Origin: HGM04593 sp045647745
GTDB lineage: Bacteria > Bacteroidota > Bacteroidia > Bacteroidales > Bacteroidaceae
DNA: 25,986 nt
Assembly (NCBI GenBank): GCA_045647745.1
Contig: JAZRMQ010000020.1
Location: 1-25,986 of the forward strand
Reading direction: 5' to 3'
In this document: positions 13,477 to 22,709 of the stretch, piece after piece
Layout of the letters: each line of letters begins with the position of its first letter
Numbering within the stretch: position 1 is the first letter of the stretch
The notes under the pieces: generated by a model
Told to the model about the DNA's origin: nothing
What the model saw: only the letters and a program-made list of their open reading frames with translations
Database searches by the model: none
Program-made: the position numbers and the translations under genes

Positions 13477-15384
13477 TTACTTGAAAGCATCAACATTGTG
13501 CTGCTCGTAGAGGTCCTTGCCCTCGGCAGTGTAAAGAATATCTATACGCTCCTGATAGAACTTCTCAACCTTACCACGAACAACCTTCATAGTACTGTTC
13601 ATCATACCGTTCTGCTCTGTAAACGCCTCGGGCAACACAGCAAAGCAGCTGGGCAACCAACGCTCGGGGAACATACCAGCGTTCACACCACCCTTCTTAA
13701 AGGTATCAACGTCGGCCTTAACAAGGTCACAAGCAGCCTTACGACCCTCCTCGGTTGCAAGATCGAGGTTCTTCTCGGCAAGCGCACGCTTGATATTATC
13801 CTTGTTAGGAACAATCAGCGCAATAGTGTAAGGCGACTGGTTATTATAAAGGATAACCTGATCGATTGTTGGGCAAAGGCTCACAAAAGCCTCCTCAATA
13901 CCCTCGGGGCTATACTTCTCGCCATCGCTTGAAATAAGCAAGCTCTTGAAACGACCCTTCACATACAGCAAGCCCTCCTCGGACATATATCCAAGGTCAC
14001 CGGTGTAGAGATAACCATCGCGCACAGTCTCGGCAGTAGCAACAGGATTCTTCCAGTAACCGGCCATCACATTCTCGCCCTTAACAACAATCTCGCCAAG
14101 CTCGCCGGTTGGCAACTCCTTGCCATCGGCATCACAAATCTTTAGCTCGATAGGCTTCACAAGTTTACCGCTTGAACCAAAGCGATAGAGGTCAGGGCCG
14201 TTAGATGAAATAACCGGAGTAGCCTCAGAAAGACCGTAACCCTGATACATTGGCATACCTACACCAAGATAGAAGTTCTGCAACTCCTTGTCGAGCAACG
14301 CACCGCCACCGACAAAGAAACGCAACTCACCACCAAAGTTCTCGCGCACCTTTGAGAAGATAAGCTTATCGAAGAGAGCAACAAGCGGCTTCAAAAGAAT
14401 ACGCACGCCCTTTGAATCGAGACAGCTCTCGCCATAATATCTCTGACGAACAGCCATACCCCAATTAAACAGAGTCTCAGTGAACTTACCCTTGGCACGG
14501 ATAGCACCCTCGATATTTTTCTTAAAGGTCTTTGCCAACGAAGGAACAGAAAGAATAAAGTGAGGACGAACCTCTTTGATATTCAAAGGAATATTCTTCA
14601 AAGTCTCAAGACCTGTGCGACCCACCTGCACGGTAGCAGCTGTAGCACCCTTTGACATCATAATGTAGAAACCTACAACGTGAGCAAAGCAGTGGTCGAG
14701 AGGCAGAATAATGAGTGTACGCCAAGTCTCGTCAATGTGCACAAGAGTCAACGCCTGCTCCACGTTTGCAGTGTAGTTGCGGTGTGTGAGCACAACACCC
14801 TTTGGATCGGCAGTTGTACCGCTGGTGTATGTAATTGTAGCAATATCATCATTAACAATCGACTGACCGACAGATAAAAACTCCTCGAGAGTGTGGCTCT
14901 TCAAGAACTCATCACCAATCTTAAGCACCTCGTCAACGTGAATTTCGCCATCCTCAAGCTCTCCGGCATTGCCAAAGACAATAACCTTCTCAACATCTGT
15001 AAGTTTCTCCTTGATAGCACGAATTTTCTTGAGCTGATAGTTTGAAACGAGGATATATTTTACATCGCCGTGGATAAGACGGAACAAAAGGTCGTTACTC
15101 TCCTCGAGCTTAATTGAAAGAGGAACGTTTACCGCTCCGGCATAGAACATTGCAAGTTCGCCGATAACCCACATATTGCAACCCTCACTCAAGAGCGCCA
15201 TATTATCGCCCTTTTTCACACCAAGCGCCTGAAAGCCCGCGCCCAAACGATACACCTGCTCCTTAACTTGGGTGTATGTTGTTGGTTTAAAACCCTCTTT
15301 TTTGTCTGTTTTCTCCAAGAGGAAGGTATTGTTTGGATACAATCTTACCGACTCCTCAAAAAGATCTACCAATGTTTTCTTCAT
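13477..15384 (-). CDS. Long-chain acyl-CoA synthetase (AMP-forming)
   Basis: A 635-aa ANL-superfamily enzyme activating fatty acids with ATP and CoA. The phosphate loop YTSGTTADPKGVVLTH lies at residues 186-201. The adenine-binding GYGLSEATPVISSNG, the ATP-contacting YTGDLGYM and the hinge GRFKSLLISSDGEKYSPEGIE follow in order. It most resembles the long-chain (FadD/FACS) group with its C-terminal lid. It is cytoplasmic, possibly membrane-associated. The gene stands alone on the minus strand with its own promoter (15438-15470) and terminator (13401-13432). The substrate chain length cannot be read from sequence. Confidence 0.92.
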   Translation of the reverse strand: MKKTLVDLFEESVRLYPNNTFLLEKTDKKEGFKPTTYTQVKEQVYRLGAGFQALGVKKGDNMALLSEGCNMWVIGELAMFYAGAVNVPLSIKLEESNDLLFRLIHGDVKYILVSNYQLKKIRAIKEKLTDVEKVIVFGNAGELEDGEIHVDEVLKIGDEFLKSHTLEEFLSVGQSIVNDDIATITYTSGTTADPKGVVLTHRNYTANVEQALTLVHIDETWRTLIILPLDHCFAHVVGFYIMMSKGATAATVQVGRTGLETLKNIPLNIKEVRPHFILSVPSLAKTFKKNIEGAIRAKGKFTETLFNWGMAVRQRYYGESCLDSKGVRILLKPLVALFDKLIFSKVRENFGGELRFFVGGGALLDKELQNFYLGVGMPMYQGYGLSEATPVISSNGPDLYRFGSSGKLVKPIELKICDADGKELPTGELGEIVVKGENVMAGYWKNPVATAETVRDGYLYTGDLGYMSEEGLLYVKGRFKSLLISSDGEKYSPEGIEEAFVSLCPTIDQVILYNNQSPYTIALIVPNKDNIKRALAEKNLDLATEEGRKAACDLVKADVDTFKKGGVNAGMFPERWLPSCFAVLPEAFTEQNGMMNSTMKVVRGKVEKFYQERIDILYTAEGKDLYEQHNVDAFK

Positions 15385-15437
15385 AATTGTTTTATTTTTT
15401 ATGAATACAAGGCCAAAGCCTGTTCGTTAAACTGATG

Positions 15438-15470
15438 CGAAGATACTAAAAACAACATACATAATGCCAA
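15438..15470 (-). promoter_or_regulatory. Probable acyl-CoA synthetase promoter
   Basis: The minus strand has TTGGC (complement of 15466-15470), a 20-bp spacer and TATCTTCG (complement of 15438-15445), one base off TAnnTTTG, about 55 bases before the ATG. Confidence 0.5.
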
Positions 15471-15520
15471 CTACTTGCAAAATTGTTTTATTTTTTGTTA
15501 AAAAAGAACAAAAAGAATAA

Positions 15521-15560
15521 CAAAAAGAGGCTACTGAAAACAAATTCAGCAGCCCCTTTT
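15521..15560 (-). terminator. Terminator after the phosphohexose mutase gene
   Basis: On the minus strand, AGGGGCTGCTGAA and TTCAGTAGCCTCT pair over 13 positions (two G-U) around a six-base loop, followed by a run of Ts. It lies 19-58 bases beyond the mutase stop codon. Confidence 0.85.
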
Positions 15561-15578
15561 GTTCATTTAGGCAAATTT

Positions 15579-17318
15579 TCAAATACCCATAGCCTTTTTC
15601 ATTGCCTCAATTGTCTCGTCGGCCTTAGCGCAAGCGCTATCGTAGCAGTTGCGGCAGCCCATCTTGCCCTTAGCCTCCATATAGAACTTAATCTTAGGCT
15701 CGGTACCCGAAGGACGAACAGAGACCTTGTTGCCACTCTCGGTGAAGTATTGCAGCACGTTCGATGGCTCGGGCATATCAATATCCGTTACGTTACCCTC
15801 GCCGTCAACCTGTTTCATTGCCTTGAAATCCTTGTAGCAGACAACCTTTTCGCCAGCCATCTCCTTTAGAGGATTAGCACGGAAGTTCTCCATCATCTGA
15901 CGAATCTCATCGGCACCGCTCTTGCCCGGCTTAACCACATTCACAGTAACCTCCTTTGAGAAGCCATACTCAACATAAATATCCATAAGCATCTCATAGA
16001 GAGTCTTGCCATTATCCTTTGCCCAAGCAGCAACCTCGGCAATGAGGCTGCAAGCAGAGACAGAATCCTTGTCGCGGCAGAAATCCTCGGCCAAGAAACC
16101 AAAGCTCTCCTCGCCACCGCCAATATACTGCGCAATGCCCTCGTTGTCACGGATAACCTTTGCAATCCACTTAAAGCCGGTGTAGCAATCATACATCTTA
16201 ATATCATTCTTCTCGGCAATCTCCTTGATAACCTCGGTGGTCACAATGGTCTTAACCACAAACTCCTTACCGGTCATCTTGCCCAGCGCACGATACTGAG
16301 TGATAATATAATAGAGGAAAATCATACAAGTTTGGTTACCATTGATGATAGCCCACTCACCCTTGCTATCCTTGCAAGCTATTGCAAGACGATCGGCATC
16401 GGGGTCAGAGGCAAGCACCAAATCAGCATCAATTTTCTTTGCAAGATTTACCGCCATAGTCATAGCCTCGGGGTTCTCGGGGTTAGGCGAAACAACTGTT
16501 GGGAAGTTACCATCCTTAACCATCTGCTCCTCGACACAGTGAATATTCTCAAAGCCCCACTGGCGCAACGAAGCAGGAATCATCACTCTACCACAGCCGT
16601 GGATTGGAGTGTAGACAATCTTCAAATCCTTGTGGCGTGCAATCACATCGGGCGCGATAGACAGAGTGTGAACCTTGTCGAGGAAAGCCTTGTCAACCTC
16701 TTCGCCAATAACCTCAATGAGCGCAGGGTTGCCAACAAACTTAATATCCTCAACCTTCACGCTCTCAACATTCTTGATAGTGTTCACATCGTGCGGAGAG
16801 AGCATCTGCGCGCCATCGTCCCAATAAGCCTTGTAGCCATTGTACTCTTTTGGGTTGTGGCTTGCAGTGATATTCACACCGCTCTGACAGCCCAAGTGAC
16901 GTATTGCAAAAGAAATCTCAGGTGTTGGACGAAGATCCTCGAACAGATAAACCTTAATGCCATTAGCCGAGAAGATATTTGCAGAAATCTCGGCAAACAG
17001 ACGGCTGTTGTTACGGCAATCGTGACCAACCACAACAGAAATCTGCTCCAAATCCTTAAAGCACTCGTTCAAGTAGTTTGCAAGGCCCTGTGTAGCCTTA
17101 CCAACAGTGTAGATATTCATACGGTTGCTGCCGGCGCCCATAATACCACGCAAGCCACCCGTACCGAACTCAAGCTCGCGATAAAAAGCATCGATTAGCG
17201 GAGTCTTATCCTCATTATCGAGCATCGCCTGAACCTCTTTTCTTGTCTCTTCGTCGTATGCAGGAGAAAGCCACTCGGTAGCCTTTTCCGTTACCATTTT
17301 AATAAGTTCCTGATCCAT
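15579..17318 (-). CDS. Phosphoglucomutase/phosphomannomutase (alpha-D-phosphohexomutase)
   Basis: A 579-aa cytoplasmic enzyme interconverting hexose 1- and 6-phosphates and feeding sugar nucleotide synthesis. The catalytic phosphoserine is S153 in TASHNPKEYNGYK. The metal loop is DPDADRLAIA, the sugar-binding loop GGGEESFGFL, and the C-terminal phosphate-binding loop RPSGTEPKIKFY; all four are intact. Length and the long N-terminus fit the PGM2/PgcA-type subgroup common in Bacteroidetes. It lies 75 bases after the C69 peptidase gene, with a promoter partly inside that gap. Whether glucose or mannose is preferred is not decidable here. Confidence 0.93.
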   Translation of the reverse strand: MDQELIKMVTEKATEWLSPAYDEETRKEVQAMLDNEDKTPLIDAFYRELEFGTGGLRGIMGAGSNRMNIYTVGKATQGLANYLNECFKDLEQISVVVGHDCRNNSRLFAEISANIFSANGIKVYLFEDLRPTPEISFAIRHLGCQSGVNITASHNPKEYNGYKAYWDDGAQMLSPHDVNTIKNVESVKVEDIKFVGNPALIEVIGEEVDKAFLDKVHTLSIAPDVIARHKDLKIVYTPIHGCGRVMIPASLRQWGFENIHCVEEQMVKDGNFPTVVSPNPENPEAMTMAVNLAKKIDADLVLASDPDADRLAIACKDSKGEWAIINGNQTCMIFLYYIITQYRALGKMTGKEFVVKTIVTTEVIKEIAEKNDIKMYDCYTGFKWIAKVIRDNEGIAQYIGGGEESFGFLAEDFCRDKDSVSACSLIAEVAAWAKDNGKTLYEMLMDIYVEYGFSKEVTVNVVKPGKSGADEIRQMMENFRANPLKEMAGEKVVCYKDFKAMKQVDGEGNVTDIDMPEPSNVLQYFTESGNKVSVRPSGTEPKIKFYMEAKGKMGCRNCYDSACAKADETIEAMKKAMGI

Positions 17319-17363
17319 AATCTCTATTTTTTATTGTTGTTACTATTTTTCTTTATCACATTG

Positions 17364-17393
17364 CAAATATAACCAAATCTTTGCAACTGCAAA
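17364..17393 (-). promoter_or_regulatory. Probable promoter of the phosphohexose mutase gene
   Basis: The minus strand has TTTGC (complement of 17389-17393), a 17-bp spacer and TATATTTG (complement of 17364-17371). The -33 box begins immediately after the stop codon of the C69 peptidase gene, so the mutase can be transcribed separately from the upstream operon. Confidence 0.6.
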
Positions 17394-19040
17394 TTATTTT
17401 GCTGCAGGAATAAGATAACGGTCGCCAGTCTCCTCAACAACCTTTCTCCAATAGTCAGTAGAATAGCCCGGACGTGTTATTTCGCCTGCAAGGCCACTCT
17501 TTGAGCGCAGGATTTTACCATTCTTCTCGCCCTTAACCACCAAATCATTATATTTCACAATAACCTTTTCGCCAAACGCCTTCCACGCAGCAAGAGCCTC
17601 CTCGCCACTCTCGGCAGTAAAGTCGGTGAGCATCTTCACAGCATATTTCGGCGACGTGCCAATCACCGACAGAGCCTCGGCCTCAACAGCCTTGCTTCTC
17701 TCATAGATAGAGTTCTCAAGAGCACCCTGCACCTCGCGCATATCATCAATCACCAAAGAGTATTTTGGATAAATCATATTAGCCACCCAGTTAAACACCC
17801 AGAACGATGATTTCCAAGAGAAAACAACAGGATCGGCATATTGTTCGGCGTAACAATCGGGGACAGAAGTAGCGCAGCAGTATACCGGAGTGTAAACAAC
17901 CATATTAGCATCATCAGTGCCGAACCACATCACACCACCGATAGCGTTGGGCAGGAACGAGCGTAGCTGAGCCACAAAAGTGAACGCAGTTTGGAATGTT
18001 GATATTGGGCGCTCGTTAAAATACTCCTTGCCATCAACCTCAAAGCTCAAAGGCGATGGACGATAAGGCATCTCGTAAGCACCGGCTCCAAGGTCGTTTG
18101 TTATATCAAAAGGAGTGCCCTCGTAGTGGTCGCGCATTCCACGCTGAACATCCTGCAAAGAGAGCGGAGCCTTTGGCTTGAGATAAAGAGGCATAGGCTC
18201 GGCTGTTGCATCGCCCTGAGCCCACGCAAGATATTTGTTCATATCCTCATCGACAAACATATTAAAGAAGCTCCACACACGAGCATCGCAGTAGCGCAAG
18301 CCACCAAAGTCAACAGGGCAATAGGCCGCAGCAAAGTCAAAGTCCTCATCTTTGCCATTGAAATAACCCATCTTGCGCGCGAACTTTATCACATCTTTTG
18401 AGTAGCGCACATTCTCTTTGTCCTTCATATCGAATTTGCGGATACGCGCCTGATTAGCGTGAGCCGAGATGCAGTCATCGGGGATGCGTATAGCCACCCA
18501 CACAGCACCTTTCTCTTTTCCGGCCTTGCCCACCATCTCAAGAATCCAAGCCTCGTTGGGGTCAGCAATGGAAAAGCTCTCGCCACTGCTGTAGTAACCA
18601 TACTCGGCAACAAGCGATGTCATCACGTCGATAGCCTCGCGAGCTGTACGTGAGCGTTGCAAAGCAAGATATATCAGATTGCCATAATCAATAAGGCCGG
18701 TTGTGTCCACAAGTTCCTCGCGACCGCCGAAGGTAGTCTCGGCAATAGCCACCTGATGCTCATTGATATTGCCAAGCACATTGTATGTCCGACGCGCCTC
18801 GCGAATTTGGCCAAGATACTCGCCCGAATCCCAATTATATATATCGCGCATAGTACCCTCGGGGTAGACCGCCGCCGGAAAATGAGCCACAAAGCCACTC
18901 ATACCATAGCTATCGGCACTGTACGAGATAAAAACCGAGCCATCGGCCGAAGCCTTTTTGCCCACAAGAAAATTTGTACAGGCAACGCCCTCTGTCACTA
19001 AAAGCAGCACTGCTGCCAAAGCCAATAAAATCTTTTTCAT
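17394..19040 (-). CDS. Secreted C69-family dipeptidase
   Basis: A 548-aa peptidase of MEROPS family C69 (PepD-like), an N-terminal nucleophile hydrolase. The signal peptide MKKILLALAAVLLLVTEGVA ends just before C21 of ACTNFLVGKKASADGS. Removing it exposes the catalytic cysteine, as the family requires. IADPNEAWILEMVG and AHANQARIR are further family motifs. It probably acts in the periplasm on dipeptides. It starts 10 bases after the M23 peptidase stop, so the two are co-transcribed, following a flippase gene. Confidence 0.92.
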   Translation of the reverse strand: MKKILLALAAVLLLVTEGVACTNFLVGKKASADGSVFISYSADSYGMSGFVAHFPAAVYPEGTMRDIYNWDSGEYLGQIREARRTYNVLGNINEHQVAIAETTFGGREELVDTTGLIDYGNLIYLALQRSRTAREAIDVMTSLVAEYGYYSSGESFSIADPNEAWILEMVGKAGKEKGAVWVAIRIPDDCISAHANQARIRKFDMKDKENVRYSKDVIKFARKMGYFNGKDEDFDFAAAYCPVDFGGLRYCDARVWSFFNMFVDEDMNKYLAWAQGDATAEPMPLYLKPKAPLSLQDVQRGMRDHYEGTPFDITNDLGAGAYEMPYRPSPLSFEVDGKEYFNERPISTFQTAFTFVAQLRSFLPNAIGGVMWFGTDDANMVVYTPVYCCATSVPDCYAEQYADPVVFSWKSSFWVFNWVANMIYPKYSLVIDDMREVQGALENSIYERSKAVEAEALSVIGTSPKYAVKMLTDFTAESGEEALAAWKAFGEKVIVKYNDLVVKGEKNGKILRSKSGLAGEITRPGYSTDYWRKVVEETGDRYLIPAAK

Positions 19041-19050
19041 AGTATTTCAA

Positions 19051-20736
19051 TTAATATTTTACACTCTTTTCAAAAACAGCGGTATTGCCACAAGCATCGG
19101 TAGCCACCACCTTCATCTTGTGAGTTCCACTCTTTATATTCTCCTGCTTAAAATCAAAAGTCAAGCGACGCTCCTTGCGGTTGTATTTAAACAGCACAAA
19201 CTTGCCATTCAGCGTTCCACGGAACGATGCAATCTTTGTCTCGTTGTCATCAAGATTAAACTCCACTCTAGCGTTCTGCTCCCAAGCAGCCTCGTTCACA
19301 GGCAAGAGCACCGGCGGCACTGTGTCGACAGCAATATCATAAACACCCTGCGAAGATATTGTTGCGGTCACCCAACCATTTGAGAATTTGCCACCCACCC
19401 AAGAGGCGCCCTTTTTACCCTTTTTGCAAATGTATAACTTTTTGGCGTCAATGCCGGCAACGTCGTCACCCGGCAGGAGCGACAATTTTGCCCCGTGCCA
19501 AAAAACCACATCCTCATCAACCGAGGCACAACCGCCCGACAGCGTACAGCTGTCGTCGTAAACAATATTCAAACAAGCATCGTCAAACATCTCACCCCTT
19601 GGAATATGCAGACGCGCACCCGCCGTCTCAACAACATTCTCCCTGTTCCAAGGCAAAATCTCCGACACCCTCACAGGCTGCTCAATCGCGCAACTGTCGC
19701 CACGCACAACAACCTTGTAACGGCTCTCGTTTCCGTGATAATCGGCAATCCTGCACTCCACATTGTACAAACGTTGCTCGTTAATGGACACCCAGCCCTG
19801 CCCCTCGCCAACCTCATACTCGCCAAAGGGATTGTTAGGCATTTTAAAGAGCTTTTGAAAAGAGCCCTCGCCACGCTCTTCGCGCTTTTGGTCCACGCAA
19901 GCAAGTATCAGCTTATTCTCGGCAAAGGAGAAGCCATCCATCTGCGATTTAAAGCACAGCACGCTATCCACAAACAGCTCAACGCTATAAAGGCCATACT
20001 TATTCGTTGTATTGTCCATATAATCAAGAGCATCAATGCCAAAGGCAATCTCGCCCCAAGCACTGATTGTATCGGCAAGCACGTTGCCGTTCAGTTGAAA
20101 AGCCTGTGACTCTTGCCCCGCCGACAACACACCGGCACCAAGACGCGGATAGACAGCAATAGCCGTAGCCCTCGGCGCACGAGTATCCGTCACCAACTGC
20201 TCATAATATGGCAGCGGGTTATAGAGTTTCGTGCCCGTAGCGTCGCGCAATTCAAAGTGCAGATGCGGCCCAAAAGAATACCCGGAATTTCCGGCGTATG
20301 CAAGAAATTCGCCGCGTTTCACCGGATAATCGCCCGGCGCAAAATAGAGGTCAACCTCAAAGCGTTCCTTGTCATACTGATACTTGCGCACGCGCTTGGC
20401 AAGAGCATCGGGAAAGCGGTCGAGGTGCGCATACACCGTCATAAAGCCATCGTGCATCACATACAACGCCAAGCCATATCCCGCCACCTCAACCTTTGCG
20501 CGGTAGATATAACCATCGGCAACACATTTTATGGGCTTGCCCACCACTCCGCCGGTCTTAAAATCGAGCCCTGCGTGAAAATGGTTCGAGCGCAGCTCGG
20601 CGTAGCTCGCACTCAGCAAAATATCAAAATCAAATGGCGAACGCAACCCCTCGCCGGCCGCAGGCTGTGCAAAGGAACGCCCCATAGCAAAGAGCAGCAC
20701 CACAACCAAAAACACCCTATTCAGCCAATATCTCAT
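19051..20736 (-). CDS. M23 (LytM-type) metallopeptidase, exported
   Basis: A 561-aa exported protein with an N-terminal signal sequence (hydrophobic FLVVVLLFAMG, cleavage near SFAQ). The zinc peptidase domain is close to the N-terminus. It has H54 and D58 in HFHAGLDFKTG, H104 in VYAHLDRF, and H158 and H160 in GPHLHFELRD, which is a complete LytM catalytic set. Such enzymes cut peptidoglycan cross-links. The remaining 390 or so residues look like beta-sandwich repeats, ending with a domain rich in VVATDACGN-type sequence. Its start overlaps the flippase stop by 4 bases, so translation is coupled. It is followed by a C69 dipeptidase gene 10 bases on. Confidence 0.92.
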   Translation of the reverse strand: MRYWLNRVFLVVVLLFAMGRSFAQPAAGEGLRSPFDFDILLSASYAELRSNHFHAGLDFKTGGVVGKPIKCVADGYIYRAKVEVAGYGLALYVMHDGFMTVYAHLDRFPDALAKRVRKYQYDKERFEVDLYFAPGDYPVKRGEFLAYAGNSGYSFGPHLHFELRDATGTKLYNPLPYYEQLVTDTRAPRATAIAVYPRLGAGVLSAGQESQAFQLNGNVLADTISAWGEIAFGIDALDYMDNTTNKYGLYSVELFVDSVLCFKSQMDGFSFAENKLILACVDQKREERGEGSFQKLFKMPNNPFGEYEVGEGQGWVSINEQRLYNVECRIADYHGNESRYKVVVRGDSCAIEQPVRVSEILPWNRENVVETAGARLHIPRGEMFDDACLNIVYDDSCTLSGGCASVDEDVVFWHGAKLSLLPGDDVAGIDAKKLYICKKGKKGASWVGGKFSNGWVTATISSQGVYDIAVDTVPPVLLPVNEAAWEQNARVEFNLDDNETKIASFRGTLNGKFVLFKYNRKERRLTFDFKQENIKSGTHKMKVVATDACGNTAVFEKSVKY

Positions 20737-22244
20737 CTTTTGAAAATCCTTTTAAGCATTAACGACAAAATGTTTCCGCTCCGCGACAAACGATAAAGCG
20801 ACACAGCAACCGACGCCACAGCAACCACATAACCCACATATATGAGCCACGGGAAACGGGCGGCAAAAAGCACCGACAGAATTACGACAGTGCCAGCAGC
20901 AACAGCCAACAAAAGCCCTCTGGCAGCCCTCATCGACAGGCGGAAACCATAGCGCAGGTGCGCAATCGAATAGACAACCGCTAAATCCAGAGCCCTTGCC
21001 AGAGCCATACCGACACCAGCGCCCAACCAACCATAGTGGCGATACCCCCAAAGGGTGAACAGCACAAACGAAACATTGTACGCAGTCTCTTGCAGAGCAA
21101 AAGTAACAGTATCACCCTTAGACACAGGCATAAAAGAGATTGGATACGTTGCTGTGTGGAACAGCAAAGCACAAACAGCAATCTGTGTCATCTGCAACGC
21201 CGGCATAAACTCCTGCGAAAAGAGCAAAGGAAAAATCCAAGGCAAAAGCATAATGCCGCACAAAATCACAGGCAACTGCACAAGCTGGTGCACCTCAATG
21301 TGCTCATTCACCATTGCATTGCGCTCGTTTTTTCGGGCGAATATCCCCGACAGACGAGGGTAATAATCAGAGTCGAACGAAGCAAAAAGTATCGTAGGCA
21401 ACATACTGACCAATATATACCCGGCCGAGAAAAGACCGGTAGCCGACTCGCCGCCCATCTTTGTCAGCGCTTGGCACACAAGCCACAAAGCCCCCGACAC
21501 CAATATCGAAGCATAAATATACCCGGCACCGAGTTTTATTGTATCAACGCCCTCGCGCAACAGGCACCACGAGAAGGGCGCCGCACGATAGGCATATAAT
21601 TTTGTCGAGAAGAAGAGCACACCCATCATCTGCAGCAACGCCACAAGGAATACTGCAAATAAAATACCATCAGCCCTAAAAAAATAGTACAACGGCACCG
21701 TCACAAGCACCCCGCTCACAGCCGTCCACAAGGTGTAAAGGACTATTTTCCCCGGCTGCCCCACACCACGCAACACAGCAAGCTCGCCACCCGACAGCAG
21801 CATAAAAAGAACAACCGGCGACAGAAGCGCCAATCGCTGCGCATAGCCCGGCTCGCCATCAAACATCCACTGCGACAACAGAGGCGACAACAGCATCATC
21901 AGCAACATTCCCAACAGACCGGTGAGCAACGCAATGCTGCGCACCACCTTCACGCAATGCCTCACCACCGTCTCATCCTCGTTGTTATAAGCATCGGACA
22001 AACGGCGCACAGCACTCAACGGGAGGCTCAGCCCAACAAAATCGCAAAAAAGCTGTATGGTTCTATTATAGAGGCTAATCACACCAATCCCGGCAGTGCC
22101 CAAAAGAACCGAAGCCACCTTATTGCGCACCATATTAAGCAGCACCGACACCCCCTGCGCGCCGCCAAATATTCCAAGATATTTGATGACACGCCCGTAG
22201 TTATTAGCCCCGCTATCTGTTTTATTGCTTGTGTTGTTACCCAT
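20733..22244 (-). CDS. Wzx-type polysaccharide flippase (O-antigen translocase)
   Basis: A 503-aa multi-pass inner-membrane protein of the MOP/PST superfamily, predicted to flip lipid-linked oligosaccharides across the cytoplasmic membrane. About a dozen hydrophobic segments are visible (for example LTGLLGMLLMMLLSPLL and LLLAVAAGTVVILSVLFAA). The N-terminal GIFGGAQGVSVLLNMVRNKV and GTAGIGVISLYN are typical of Bacteroidetes O-antigen translocases. It overlaps the M23 peptidase start by 4 bases. It diverges from the glycosyltransferase operon starting at 22710, so the two probably serve one surface-glycan pathway. Confidence 0.88.
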   Translation of the reverse strand: MGNNTSNKTDSGANNYGRVIKYLGIFGGAQGVSVLLNMVRNKVASVLLGTAGIGVISLYNRTIQLFCDFVGLSLPLSAVRRLSDAYNNEDETVVRHCVKVVRSIALLTGLLGMLLMMLLSPLLSQWMFDGEPGYAQRLALLSPVVLFMLLSGGELAVLRGVGQPGKIVLYTLWTAVSGVLVTVPLYYFFRADGILFAVFLVALLQMMGVLFFSTKLYAYRAAPFSWCLLREGVDTIKLGAGYIYASILVSGALWLVCQALTKMGGESATGLFSAGYILVSMLPTILFASFDSDYYPRLSGIFARKNERNAMVNEHIEVHQLVQLPVILCGIMLLPWIFPLLFSQEFMPALQMTQIAVCALLFHTATYPISFMPVSKGDTVTFALQETAYNVSFVLFTLWGYRHYGWLGAGVGMALARALDLAVVYSIAHLRYGFRLSMRAARGLLLAVAAGTVVILSVLFAARFPWLIYVGYVVAVASVAVSLYRLSRSGNILSLMLKRIFKR

Positions 22245-22295
22245 TATTCTCCTTCAAAAGCTACAGCAGCCACAAAGCGGCTACTATACCAAATG

Positions 22296-22303
22296 CGAAG
22301 ATA
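22296..22303 (-). promoter_or_regulatory. Candidate -7 box of the flippase operon
   Basis: The minus strand reads TATCTTCG (complement of 22296-22303), one base from TAnnTTTG, 51 bases before the flippase ATG. No clear -33 box is seen. Confidence 0.4.
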
Positions 22304-22419
22304 GTTAAAAAAGAGTGAATTACCACTCGCGCAACAAAGGAATTTAGCACAGCAAAAGAATTAATTTATCAAAATAAGAAAAAGAGTCCTTTTTATCGGA
22401 GAATATACCGGTATTTTCC
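22304..22419. other. Intergenic stretch before the tandem repeats
   Basis: No gene is seen. GAGTGAATTACCACTC makes a small hairpin near 22313-22328, and ATACCGGTAT (22405-22414) is a 10-bp palindrome 5 bases before the first TATCTTTG of the tandem array. It may be a regulator site. Confidence 0.3.
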
Positions 22420-22682
22420 TATCTTTGAGCTAAAGCTCGAAAATATTGCGCACTCGCTGTGAAAAATATTGAAGCAAGCTTTATATTTATCGCTCGTTTA
22501 TTACTATCTTTGAGCTAAAGCTCGAAAATATTGTGCACTCGCTGTGAAAAATATTGAAGCAAGCTTCATATTTATCGCTCGTTTATTACTATCTTTGAGC
22601 TAAAGCTCGAAAATATTGTGCACTCGCTGTGAAAAATATTGAAGCAAGCTTCATATTTATCGCTCGTTTATTACTATCTTTG
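22420..22682 (+). repeat. Three 85-bp tandem promoter-bearing repeats plus a fourth -7 box
   Basis: Units lie at 22420-22504, 22505-22589 and 22590-22674. Units 2 and 3 are identical; unit 1 differs at two positions (GCG for GTG, and TTTA for TTCA). Each begins with TATCTTTG, and a fourth TATCTTTG follows at 22675-22682. Each -7 box is followed by GAGCTAAAGCTC, a short hairpin-forming dyad, and each unit has a second dyad, GAAGC-AA-GCTTC. No TTG -33 box stands at normal spacing. The fourth box lies 27 bases before the glycosyltransferase ATG. Confidence 0.92.
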
Positions 22683-22709
22683 CAAGTAATAAGAGACAGA
22701 CAAAGAACA

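Noticed and set aside
16332..17198. Plus-strand open frame of 288 codons opposite the phosphohexose mutase
   Set aside because: Fully antisense to a gene with all four catalytic motifs. No promoter, start signal or recognisable family.
19495..21599. Several antisense open frames opposite the M23 peptidase and flippase genes
   Set aside because: Low-complexity, basic translations fully inside confident genes, with no independent expression signals.
22420..22682. CRISPR array
   Set aside because: The 85-bp units are directly adjacent with no variable spacers, and no cas genes are near.
22629..22709. N-terminal extension of the first GT2 protein
   Set aside because: The extension is encoded by the tandem repeat. 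GT2 proteins normally begin at the MKLSIIVPVY position, and the last -7 box lies inside the extension.
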